Assembly (NCBI GenBank): GCA_022446885.1
Contig: JAKVBU010000016.1
Location: 1-64,000 of the forward strand
Direction of reading: 5' to 3'
From: Phycisphaerales bacterium
GTDB taxonomy: Bacteria > Planctomycetota > Phycisphaerae > Phycisphaerales > SM1A02
Length of the DNA stretch: 64,000 nucleotides
Shown: positions 14,760-22,777 of the stretch, one piece after another
Position numbering within the stretch: position 1 is the first letter of the stretch
Layout of the letters: every line of letters starts with the position of its first letter
The notes under the pieces: generated by a model
The model's input: the letters and a program-made list of their open reading frames with translations, nothing else
Database searches by the model: none
What the model was told of the DNA's origin: nothing
Made by a program: the position numbers and the translations under genes

Positions 14760-16097
14760 TTACCCCCCGGGCGTTCCCAGGCTGTCGATCATATTCAGGG
14801 CAATACTCTCGAGTGGCCCAGCCTTGGGGGCATTGCCGTTGGCATCGGCCATGAAATCACCATCGTCGATTCGGTTCTGCAGCAGCTGCTGCCCCGCATC
14901 GCTTGCGGCATTCCAGGCGACGGCGAAGGCCAGCAGATCATTGTCGCCCAGTCGGAAGTGATCGCCGAATGCATGCTGCTGAGCCTGGTCATCTGGCGTG
15001 ATCCATGCAGCCGTCCAGTACAGCCCCGGAGTGGCCAGTCCAGGGGCCCAGGGATTTCGATCAGAGGCCCAGGTGAGCGTACTGCTGGCCTTCGACCATT
15101 CAGCATTGGTCAAGGTGGGCTTGCCCAACCCATCCACTTTCATCGACGCATTCAGCTTGAAGCTCGTCATGAAGTCAGTGACGGGCGTAAACAATGCATA
15201 GAGATGCGGGTGATCATGTGTCCGCTTGGAAATGATCGCCAGCAGTTTGGTGTTCATATCATCGCGGTCCCACTGGTCCGACACCTCCCGCATGACCTTG
15301 TTGAGGGCTTCTGTGTCGGGCAAATCCAGGGCCTGGGTAAGATGATGAGACAGCGACGCCAGCAGGGCATACAACTGCGGCTTTCCGACAGCATCATTCA
15401 TAACAAACTTTGCCTGTACCCCGGTGAGCATTGTTCCAGCCTCAGCTGAGATCCACTCCCGTTCCACCAACAGGGCAGCGCTGGCCTGGGCGATACGCTG
15501 CCAGACGTTGTAGGCGATCTGGTTCTGCCCGGCATTCTGGGCCTCATCCATGATGCCCTGCATATCGAAGAGTGTGAACGACCAGGTCACGCTCCAGGCA
15601 ATCGCCGCCAGATCGGTGACGTCATTGGCCCCGCGTCCTCGCACAAGCGATGCAGCTCTTGGCCCCCAGGTAGTCGAGCCGAAGCGTTGGTCCAGCCACG
15701 TGCTAACGGCTTCGGCGACCTCATGCGTTATCTCTTTCACCTGATCAAGCCCGCTCATGATCGAAGTCGCGCCACCCCGGGGCAGGGCCACAATCTTGGC
15801 ACTGCCCAGTGGGGATGAAATCGAATGCAGCAGCGGCTCAGTGCCCAGATCTGCCGGCATGGCGATCGGGTCCCCCTGGGCCGGTTGCGGGAGGGTTCCG
15901 CTGCGACGTTCACCCTGAGCAAAGGCACGAATCTGATCAGCGGTGGGTTGGCGGGTATCGGTGACGGATACCTGCTGCGTCAGCCCTTGCTCGCTCAGCG
16001 TCATTTTGGAGGCGTACTCGATCGAACACCCACCCAATCCTCCGGTCGCACCCAAACACACCATCCCACTGAGCCAATAAACAGACCGCATCTGCAT
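14760..16097 (-). CDS. Predicted lipoprotein, function unknown
   Basis: The 445-residue product begins with a lipoprotein signal (MVCLGATGGLGGC, lipobox Leu-Gly-Gly-Cys) and should be anchored in the envelope. AAGGAG lies six bases before ATG 16097. The body is mainly helical, rich in Trp, Ala and Asp, without repeats or motifs that I can assign. A strong GC-rich plus-strand reading of the same DNA (14655-15449) is a shadow. No close neighbours share its direction, so it is probably monocistronic, with its promoter in the long gap at 16098-16774. Confidence 0.7.
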   Translation of the reverse strand: MQMRSVYWLSGMVCLGATGGLGGCSIEYASKMTLSEQGLTQQVSVTDTRQPTADQIRAFAQGERRSGTLPQPAQGDPIAMPADLGTEPLLHSISSPLGSAKIVALPRGGATSIMSGLDQVKEITHEVAEAVSTWLDQRFGSTTWGPRAASLVRGRGANDVTDLAAIAWSVTWSFTLFDMQGIMDEAQNAGQNQIAYNVWQRIAQASAALLVEREWISAEAGTMLTGVQAKFVMNDAVGKPQLYALLASLSHHLTQALDLPDTEALNKVMREVSDQWDRDDMNTKLLAIISKRTHDHPHLYALFTPVTDFMTSFKLNASMKVDGLGKPTLTNAEWSKASSTLTWASDRNPWAPGLATPGLYWTAAWITPDDQAQQHAFGDHFRLGDNDLLAFAVAWNAASDAGQQLLQNRIDDGDFMADANGNAPKAGPLESIALNMIDSLGTPGG

Positions 16098-16511
16098 GCC
16101 ATGCTCCTTAAAGAGGTCTCAGTTCTACAGACTATCAGTCGCTGGCAATCACCACATTTGATCAGGTGCGGTTGCTGTTGAGCGCCTGTTCTTGAATGAA
16201 GAGCCAGTCCTTCAATTGAGGGTCGATCCTCAAATGATGGTTTGTTCGTCATTTGAGGCCTTGTAATGTGCCCAGGACCTGCCATGATGGAACGCGTCGC
16301 ACACGGGTGGGGCGCCCGCGGCCCACACACAGGAGAGATTGCATCTTCAGTGCCCATCGCACTCACTGCCAGTCTTCAAGCCGGGGCGTGTGCCAGAATG
16401 AACATGAGGTCAACAGCCTTCAGAGGGTGCAGGCCATCTCAGGCATCAAGAGCTGACGCATACATGACCTGACAACAAGACGGCGGGGTCCATCACGGAT
16501 CTTCTGCTTGC
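16098..16511. other. Divergent intergenic stretch that may encode a small RNA
   Basis: This 414-base stretch lies upstream of two diverging genes and has no credible coding frame. It ends at a strong plus-strand intrinsic terminator, so something must be transcribed into that terminator. I looked for signatures of RNase P RNA, tmRNA and SRP RNA and did not see them. Confidence 0.35.
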
Positions 16512-16547
16512 GTCGCGGGGCTCCCGAGGCCCCGCGACCGTCTTTTT
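16512..16547 (+). terminator. Strong intrinsic terminator with no coding gene upstream
   Basis: GTCGCGGGGC and GCCCCGCGAC (16512-16521 and 16529-16538) form a perfect 10-bp stem with a 7-base loop, followed by CGTCTTTTTA. It is oriented plus and lies inside a divergent intergenic region, so it must end a short non-coding transcript or an upstream leader. Confidence 0.8.
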
Positions 16548-16655
16548 AGGGTCACCAACGGGGCTGGCCGGGGCCGGGCCGGTCTCGTGGGCGAGGGCTT
16601 GATACCGTGCGGGCCTCTTAAGGCAAGCCTCGCAGTTTGCCAATGAGAAGGAAGT

Positions 16656-16694
16656 GCCACGGCTCAGGCGTTGTCTGAGCCGTGGTGCCTTTTG
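16656..16694 (+). terminator. Second intrinsic terminator upstream of mutY
   Basis: CCACGGCTCAG (16657-16667) and CTGAGCCGTGG (16675-16685) pair perfectly around a 7-base loop and are followed by TGCCTTTTGC. It overlaps a possible 11-codon leader frame starting at ATG 16643, so attenuation of mutY or a second short RNA are both possible. Confidence 0.7.
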
Positions 16695-16774
16695 CTTGGT
16701 CTTTCATGGCCTGCTTCCCTATGGAGCCTCTCGCCGGGCATCGAGTGATCGACTGATTTGGATAGGCTCCACGA

Positions 16775-17953
16775 GTGCCTCTTACGCCAAATCAAAACTC
16801 GAACACGCCTGAAGGGGGGCGCTCCTCTGGGAGTGATCCTGCCTCCCGCAATTGCAACCGAGGTGATTGTGCGACGCTGAGTAGCGAGGGCGTAGGCGCC
16901 CTCGTTGTGAAGCAGGTTGAGCAGTGGTTCAAGGTGTGCGCCCGGCCATTCCCGTGGCGAACCAATCGAACGCCATGGCGATCTCTAGTAAGCGAGTACA
17001 TGCTGCAGCAGACACAGGCGGCCCGCGTTGCCGAGCGATTTGAGCGAGTGATGGCATCTTTTCCAACGCCTTCGCACATGGCCTCTGCCGATCCGGAGGC
17101 GCTGCATGCCCACTGGCAGGGGCTGGGCTATTACTCAAGAGCTCGAAATCTCCACGCCGCAGCAACCCGCATCGCCGAACAGTTCGATGGCAAGGTGCCA
17201 CTTGATGTAGACACGCTCAGAACACTGCCAGGTGTGGGGCCCTGCACTGCCGGATCAATCGCATCGATCGTGGGGGGGCATAGGGCTGCCATGGTTGACG
17301 GCAACATCCGACGTGTGCTGTGTCGTCTCTCTGGAGATGGCGCACCCGTCGGTGATGCGGCGCTTGAATCGCGCACTTGGGATCGGGCCCAGCAGTGGGT
17401 AGATCACGCAGGAGATCCGGCCCTCGCCAATGAAGGCGTGATGGAACTGGGGGCGACCGTCTGCCTGCCTCGGAAGCCGGCCTGTGGCGATTGCCCCGTC
17501 AGTAGATCCTGCATCGCCTTCCAAGAGGATCGCGTCCATGCCTGCCCCAAGCCCAAGCAGCAAGTCAAGAGAAAGACGGAGCAATTGGTCGCGCTCCTTG
17601 TGCAGCGGGGCCCTTCAGTGCTGCTGGCGCCTCCACCGGAACAGGGCCGGTTTCTTGGCACGTGGCGGCCGCCACTGATCGAAGTGCAGGTGGGGGCATC
17701 GGGTTCAGCCATGGCGAAGGCCGCGGCTGACAGCATGGAGGGCATTGAAGATGTCCGCCAGGTTGGTGCAATTGAGCACGTGCTCACGCATCGATCGCTT
17801 CAGGTGCATGTGTTCTGCGCCTCAGCCACCAGCGGCGCTCGCCTTGCAGGGCGCTCAGGCAAAGGGGCCGGCCGTATCTGGGCTGATCCGGAGAACCCCG
17901 GCGTGCCGCTGTCATCATTGGCGCGGCGGATACTTGCCCTGCATGTCCAGTGA
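16775..17953 (+). CDS. mutY: A/G-specific adenine glycosylase MutY
   Basis: MutY removes adenine paired with 8-oxoguanine in base-excision repair. The product shows FPWRTNRTPWRSLVSEYMLQ with catalytic Glu, the helix-hairpin-helix LPGVGPCTAGSIASI, catalytic Asp in AAMVDGNIRRVL, and the iron-sulphur Cys pattern C-x6-C-x2-C-x5-C in CLPRKPACGDCPVSRSC. The C-terminal third corresponds to the NUDIX-like recognition domain but is short. The GTG at 16775 gives about 45 low-complexity residues ahead of the conserved start, so the true start may lie up to about 130 bases downstream. It is convergent with pgpH, with an 18-base gap. Confidence 0.93.
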   Translation: MPLTPNQNSNTPEGGRSSGSDPASRNCNRGDCATLSSEGVGALVVKQVEQWFKVCARPFPWRTNRTPWRSLVSEYMLQQTQAARVAERFERVMASFPTPSHMASADPEALHAHWQGLGYYSRARNLHAAATRIAEQFDGKVPLDVDTLRTLPGVGPCTAGSIASIVGGHRAAMVDGNIRRVLCRLSGDGAPVGDAALESRTWDRAQQWVDHAGDPALANEGVMELGATVCLPRKPACGDCPVSRSCIAFQEDRVHACPKPKQQVKRKTEQLVALLVQRGPSVLLAPPPEQGRFLGTWRPPLIEVQVGASGSAMAKAAADSMEGIEDVRQVGAIEHVLTHRSLQVHVFCASATSGARLAGRSGKGAGRIWADPENPGVPLSSLARRILALHVQ

Positions 17954-17971
17954 GCCCAAGCAGAGGGCTGT

Positions 17972-20260
17972 TCAGGCTGACTCAGTTGCCGAGGCATCAT
18001 CGGCCTCGGGATAGGCGATGCGATGATGGCGGCTGGCCGCCACACGCTGCACGATCGCGGCCTGCACGGTTCGCAGTTCGCGCAGTGTCAGAGGGCAGTC
18101 GTTGAACTGGCCATCGAGCAGGCGCTTGCGGGCAAGATCATGCACGAGCCCTTCGATCTGAGCCGGGCCAGGGTGGTCCATGCTGCGTACGGCCGACTCG
18201 ACCGCATCGGAGATCATGAGAATTGCGGCTTCGCGTGTACGAGGCCGCGGCCCGGGATAGCGGAAGGTCTCTTCGTCGGGCGCATCACGATCATCGTCGG
18301 CCTGCTGCAGGGCCATGTGATAGAAGTACTCCACAATCGTTGTGCCGTGGTGCGACTCGATGAAGTGCGTGATGGCCCGCGGCACGCCGTATTCATGGGC
18401 TAATTCCATGCCGTCCTTCACGTGATTGACAATCACCAGCAGGCTCATCGCCGGGCTCAGCGCATCGTGCAGATTTTCGCCGTCGATCTGGTTCTCGACG
18501 AAGTACTGAGGCTTGTGCATTTTGCCGATGTCGTGGTAGAGCCCACCCACGTAGCACAGCAGGCCGTCGGCTCCGATCGACTCAGCGGCAGCCTCGGCAA
18601 TCGTCGCCACCTGCATGGAGTGCTCCCACGTACCAGGCGCTCGCTGCTGCAGTTGTCGTAGCAGTGGCCTGCGCGGGTCTCGCAGTTCTGCCAGCGTCAT
18701 GCCGGTCGTGATGTGAAAGAGTTTTTCGATGCTCGGGAGAATGCCCAGTAAGAGGAAGCCCACGCCCAGGGCTGCGGCCGCGGCCTGCACTGCGGCGATC
18801 AGCACCTGCATGATCGAAGCTGAGATGGCCGGTGATTCGATCATGCCCAGCAGCAGGGTGCCCATAGCGGCGATCGCTGCCGTCGCGGTCGAAGCCCGGA
18901 TGACATCACCTCGAGAGCGAACTTCATCAAGTTGCGCCACCAGCGCCGCCGCAGTCGCCATGAGCAGCATGTACATGCCGATGCCCTGCTGCAGCGCGAG
19001 TACGACCAGCGCCGACTGCACACCCACGACGGCAAGTGCCAGACGCTGGTCGTAGGCCAGACGCAGCACGGCGCCCGCGAACAGCAGGGGGGCCATCGCC
19101 GCCAGCATCAACAGGGAGGGGGCGTCTACCGAGACGAGAACCGAAATGGCCAGCATCGCCAGCAGCAACAGGCACATGGCGGCAAGCCGCCAGGCGTTTC
19201 TCGCAATGCGCGGATAGGTGCCAACTGTGAAGGATGCGAGGAAGACGGCGATTGACACGAGCAACAGCAACAGGCCTGCTCGTGGCATCCAACGCGCCGC
19301 CCAGTGCCCGTCGCTCATGAAGGCGGCGTTCTCTCGCAGCAACTCGTCCATCTGCTGAGGTGAGATTCGATCGCCCCGCTGGACAAGCAACTCTCCTGTC
19401 TCATGGGAGTGAATGACCGGGGCCACGCCTGCGGCCGCAGCGGCAGCCGTGACCTCCGTGCGATCGGCATCCAGAATCAGGGAGGGGCGACCGGCATTGA
19501 CGATTCGAGATGCAACCACCGAAGCGACCGCCTCCGGGAAGCCTGCCCGCCGAGCCAACTCGGCCAGCCGCTGCGCCCCCTTGGGCGTCTGCAATGCGGC
19601 GGTACTGATCGCCTCGCCCTGCAGGGTGCGGTGGACCACGCCGCTGTCGAGTTCCAAGGCCCGGCTCATCGGCGCCTCGGTCGTATAGATCTGGAATGCT
19701 TCGGGGGCCAGCACCGGGGTCTCCAGCAGAACGCTGGTGGTCAGGGCATCGGTCCAGTCAGACCAGTTGTCAGCCGGCGGGCCTTCAGTGGCATAAGGTG
19801 AAATCGCAGCGAGGGAGCTGGCGTCGAGGTTGAACTGTTTGCGCAACGCTTCTGCGATGTTCGCCACGCTGGGCGCTTGGGCGATGGCTGTGGGCAGCCC
19901 CTTGAGTGAAGAACTCACTCGTTCCAGAGCTGGTGTGTTGGGTACGTAGATGGTGGGAGCTGCCGCCCGTGCCTCCTCGCGAGCGGCCTCCGTGGCCGCC
20001 GTATTCTCAACTTGATAGTCAAGCCGGGCCAGCCGTGAGTCCACCGCCACGCGGCCCGCGTGCAGCAGCACCTGTTCTCGTGACCAGATCACCAGCAAGG
20101 CTGCCAGCACCACGAAGACGAGGGTGATGCACAGGCATCGGATGAAGGCGGGATTCGAGACGGCTTGAGCCAGCGCAGCAGCGGGGCGAGGCAACTTCCG
20201 ACGAAGTTCCTGCCGTCGCTGCTCGGACCGAGGCGCCTTGGGCGGTGAACCGGTGGCCAT
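17972..20260 (-). CDS. pgpH: 7TMR-HD family cyclic-di-AMP phosphodiesterase PgpH
   Basis: The 762-residue protein has an N-terminal membrane anchor (about 37-60), a large extracytoplasmic 7TMR-HDED-like domain (about 65-330), a block of about seven hydrophobic helices (about 335-540), and a C-terminal HD phosphohydrolase domain with TWEHSMQVATIAEAA, LYHDIGKMHKPQYF and HFIESHHGTTIVEYF. In Firmicutes this architecture breaks c-di-AMP down to pApA. The HD metal ligands are all present, so activity is expected. No diadenylate cyclase is visible in the window. It is divergent from the small lipoprotein gene at 20315. Confidence 0.9.
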   Translation of the reverse strand: MATGSPPKAPRSEQRRQELRRKLPRPAAALAQAVSNPAFIRCLCITLVFVVLAALLVIWSREQVLLHAGRVAVDSRLARLDYQVENTAATEAAREEARAAAPTIYVPNTPALERVSSSLKGLPTAIAQAPSVANIAEALRKQFNLDASSLAAISPYATEGPPADNWSDWTDALTTSVLLETPVLAPEAFQIYTTEAPMSRALELDSGVVHRTLQGEAISTAALQTPKGAQRLAELARRAGFPEAVASVVASRIVNAGRPSLILDADRTEVTAAAAAAGVAPVIHSHETGELLVQRGDRISPQQMDELLRENAAFMSDGHWAARWMPRAGLLLLLVSIAVFLASFTVGTYPRIARNAWRLAAMCLLLLAMLAISVLVSVDAPSLLMLAAMAPLLFAGAVLRLAYDQRLALAVVGVQSALVVLALQQGIGMYMLLMATAAALVAQLDEVRSRGDVIRASTATAAIAAMGTLLLGMIESPAISASIMQVLIAAVQAAAAALGVGFLLLGILPSIEKLFHITTGMTLAELRDPRRPLLRQLQQRAPGTWEHSMQVATIAEAAAESIGADGLLCYVGGLYHDIGKMHKPQYFVENQIDGENLHDALSPAMSLLVIVNHVKDGMELAHEYGVPRAITHFIESHHGTTIVEYFYHMALQQADDDRDAPDEETFRYPGPRPRTREAAILMISDAVESAVRSMDHPGPAQIEGLVHDLARKRLLDGQFNDCPLTLRELRTVQAAIVQRVAASRHHRIAYPEADDASATESA

Positions 20261-20314
20261 TGCTGGGGGCCATGGTACGCCCGAATGCAGGTGATCGCGT
20301 CGATACCAGATACC

Positions 20315-20884
20315 ATGGCCCGCATGCCCATGAGACGGCTTTGCCTGATGGTGCTGGGTGCCTTGACCATGATCGGGTGCGATTCCCAGCGGCCCCTGGC
20401 CTCATCGCCCGGGTCAGCCGTCGCATTCACCGATGCGCAGGCAGCCCAGGCCCGGGAGATCATGCTTGACTCGGCCCAGGGTGTGCGTGTGAAGGGGCCC
20501 GACCTTGATCTGCTCCCGGCCAGCGGCTGGCGCTGGAGTGACCTCAGGCAGGCGATCACGGCAGGGGGCTCACAAGGCGATCTCGCCGTGGCAGTGGTCA
20601 GCTTTGATCAGTCGGACGCGCGGGCCTTTGGCACGCTCAAGACGGTGGAGGGCTGGCCCGGCACGATCACGGTGCACAAGGCGGCAGACAACGCAGGCAG
20701 CGCAGACAACGCAGACAACGCAAACAGGGCAAGAAGCCTTGAGATTGAGGTTCGCATCGGGCCCTATCCCGATCAGCCCCACGCCCGCGAGCGAGCAGCG
20801 GCACTGGAGCGGGCCGTTTACGCCCAATTGCTTCAGATGGGGAAGCGGCCCAAACTTGCGCCTTGGCCCAGGCCTGCCAGTTGA
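20315..20884 (+). CDS. Small predicted lipoprotein with Ala-Asp-Asn repeat
   Basis: From ATG 20315 (20324 and 20330 are alternatives) the product has about 189 residues and begins with a lipoprotein signal ending MVLGALTMIGC. The mature part is unassigned; a Trp-rich segment (GWRWSDLRQAI) and a VAVVSFDQSDARAFG strand suggest an alpha/beta domain. A 9-base tandem repeat in the middle gives an ADN-AGS-ADN-ADN linker. No homologous family is recognised. It is divergent from pgpH with a gap of about 55 bp, so the two may share a control region. Confidence 0.6.
   Translation: MARMPMRRLCLMVLGALTMIGCDSQRPLASSPGSAVAFTDAQAAQAREIMLDSAQGVRVKGPDLDLLPASGWRWSDLRQAITAGGSQGDLAVAVVSFDQSDARAFGTLKTVEGWPGTITVHKAADNAGSADNADNANRARSLEIEVRIGPYPDQPHARERAAALERAVYAQLLQMGKRPKLAPWPRPAS
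20684..20728 (+). repeat. Five copies of a 9-base in-frame tandem repeat
   Basis: Units GCAGACAAC, GCAGGCAGC, GCAGACAAC, GCAGACAAC and GCAAACAGG follow each other in frame and encode an Ala-Asp-Asn linker. Copy number could vary between strains without causing a frameshift. Confidence 0.8.
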
Positions 20885-20908
20885 TTGAGGCCAGCCCTCT
20901 GAAGCAGA

Positions 20909-22390
20909 TCAGTTCTGATTGAGGCCCGCCGGCGGTCGCTGCAGATGATGATCGGTAGTTTGCTGCAGGGCATGGGCGCATTGCAGCACGACATGGTCAC
21001 CCAATAGTGGGCCCAGCAGTTGAACACCTACCGGCAGCGATGTGCCATCGACGTCGGCCGTGCCAAAGGGAATCGAGCAACCGCAGATGCCGGCGATGTT
21101 TGCCGTGACGGTATATCGATCGCACAGGTACATCGACATTGGGTCACTCATTGAGCCGAGCTTGAAGGCGGGCGCGGGCGTTGTCGCCCCGAGCAAGAGG
21201 TCTACTTCGCTGAATCTGGCCGCGTACTCATCGTGAATCAGCCTTCGAACTTTCAGGGCGCGGTTGTAATAGGCGTCGTAATAGCCGGCGCTCAAAACCC
21301 AGGTGCCAAGCACGATTCTCCGGCGGGCTTCGGCGCCCAGCCCTTCGGTGCGGGATCGCTCATAGAGTTCATCGAGGGAGGCGACGTCATCGGCGCGGCG
21401 GCCGTATCGCACGCCGTCGAAGCGAGCAAGATTGCTTGATGCTTCCGCCGGGCCCAACACGTAATAGCAGGCGATGCCCAGATCGGTCGTCTCCAGACGC
21501 ACCGGCACGATGGTGGCCCCAAGGCTTCTGGCTGCATCGCAGGCACGCTCGATGCCGTCGTTCACCGCGGGGTGGTTGCCTTCATCGAGGTGCTCTTGAG
21601 GCACACCGATACGCAGATGACTGAGGTCTGCGGGTGCATCCAAATCGACTGAGCCCATGGTGGCGGCAGCGCTTGTGGTATCGCGTGCATCCTCGCCGGC
21701 GATCACCTGCATGATCGCGGCGCAGTCGGCGCTCGTGCGGGCAAAGGGGCCGATCTGATCCATGCTCGGTGCGAAGCTGACCTGCCCCCAGCGAGGCACT
21801 CGCCCTTGTGAGGGCTTGAATCCCGTGATGCCACACAACGCGGCTGGTTGACGAATCGAACCACCCGTGTCGGTGCCAAGCGCTGCGGGTACAAAGCCAG
21901 CCGCAACTGCCGCAGCGCTACCGCCGCTGGAGCCGCCGGGCACGTGATCGTGGGACCAAGGGTTTGACACTGTCCCCGAGGCGCAGTGTTCGGTGGAGGA
22001 GCCCATGGCAAACTCATCGCATCGGGTTCGTCCCAGCAGGACTGCGCCTGCTTGGCGCAATCGCTCGATGGCTGCAGCGTCGAATGGGCTCACGTACCCA
22101 TCGAGGATCCGCGAGCCGCAGGTCATGGGCTCACCCTTCACCGCGATGCAGTCTTTGATGGCGATGGGCACACCCGCCAGTGGGCCCGGGTCGTGGCCAG
22201 CGGCGACTTGCTCATCGACGGTGGCCGCCATGGATCGGGCGGTGTCGGCGCGGGTGTCTTCAAATGCCCCGATGGAAGCGTCTGCGGCGTCGATTCGGTC
22301 GAGGCTTCGTTCCAGCACCTGAGCAGCGGTGCACTGGCCGGCTCGAATCTCTGCGGCGATCTCCAGTACGGACTCGGGCAGCGTACTCAT
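20909..22390 (-). CDS. gatA: Asp-tRNA(Asn)/Glu-tRNA(Gln) amidotransferase subunit A
   Basis: GatA is the amidase subunit of GatCAB; it releases ammonia from glutamine so that Glu-tRNA(Gln) or Asp-tRNA(Asn) can be amidated. The 493-residue product has the amidase signature: catalytic Lys in PIAIKDCIAVKGEPMTCGS, and the Gly/Ser-rich PGGSSGGSAAAVAAG with the cis-Ser and nucleophilic Ser (GTDTGGSIRQPA). Length is normal. ATG 22390 overlaps the stop of gatC by four bases. The gatB gene is not in the window. Confidence 0.97.
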   Translation of the reverse strand: MSTLPESVLEIAAEIRAGQCTAAQVLERSLDRIDAADASIGAFEDTRADTARSMAATVDEQVAAGHDPGPLAGVPIAIKDCIAVKGEPMTCGSRILDGYVSPFDAAAIERLRQAGAVLLGRTRCDEFAMGSSTEHCASGTVSNPWSHDHVPGGSSGGSAAAVAAGFVPAALGTDTGGSIRQPAALCGITGFKPSQGRVPRWGQVSFAPSMDQIGPFARTSADCAAIMQVIAGEDARDTTSAAATMGSVDLDAPADLSHLRIGVPQEHLDEGNHPAVNDGIERACDAARSLGATIVPVRLETTDLGIACYYVLGPAEASSNLARFDGVRYGRRADDVASLDELYERSRTEGLGAEARRRIVLGTWVLSAGYYDAYYNRALKVRRLIHDEYAARFSEVDLLLGATTPAPAFKLGSMSDPMSMYLCDRYTVTANIAGICGCSIPFGTADVDGTSLPVGVQLLGPLLGDHVVLQCAHALQQTTDHHLQRPPAGLNQN

Positions 22391-22689
22391 TGGCCGCCTT
22401 CCTCCAGCACCCGTTCGACTGCCACGAATGCCTCCTCGGTGGCGGGGGCCAGGCCCAGCACAGTTGCCTGATCCAAGCCGCCGGAGGGTTCATCGGCCCG
22501 CACTCGGTTGGTGTGGCCAAGGGGGGAATTCATCGGTTCGACGCCCTCTACAGGGGCCTTTGCCAGTGCATCTACGTGCTGGAGGATGGCCTCCAGATCA
22601 CCGTGCAGGGCCTGGGCCTCGTCAGAGGTGAGGGTCAGTCGAGCCAGACGGGCCACGCGATGCACTTCTTCGGGACTCAGATGGGCCAT
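22387..22689 (-). CDS. gatC: Asp-tRNA(Asn)/Glu-tRNA(Gln) amidotransferase subunit C
   Basis: The 100-residue GatC begins at ATG 22689 with LSPEEVHRVARLARLTLTSDEA and ends in a segment that wraps around GatA (MNSPLGHTNRVRADEPSG). It holds the GatA-GatB complex together. A longer frame running up to 23160 is an artefact because it would overlap ptsI. It is divergent from ptsI with a gap of about 90 bp and translationally coupled to gatA through an ATGA overlap. Confidence 0.95.
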   Translation of the reverse strand: MAHLSPEEVHRVARLARLTLTSDEAQALHGDLEAILQHVDALAKAPVEGVEPMNSPLGHTNRVRADEPSGGLDQATVLGLAPATEEAFVAVERVLEEGGQ

Positions 22690-22777
22690 GGGTGGGCACG
22701 ATAGCCCCATCAGGCTCGTCAGGGGCTGCATGAGGCATGTCCAGTCTGTCAATGTGCCATGCACTACAGTTTTGGTC

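Noticed and set aside
14655-15449. A 264-residue plus-strand frame opposite the lipoprotein gene
   Set aside because: Its composition follows from the opposite coding strand; the minus reading has a lipobox and a good ribosome-binding site.
16098-16700. RNase P RNA, tmRNA or SRP RNA in the divergent gap
   Set aside because: None of the conserved core sequences of these RNAs was found by eye, although terminators suggest some RNA.
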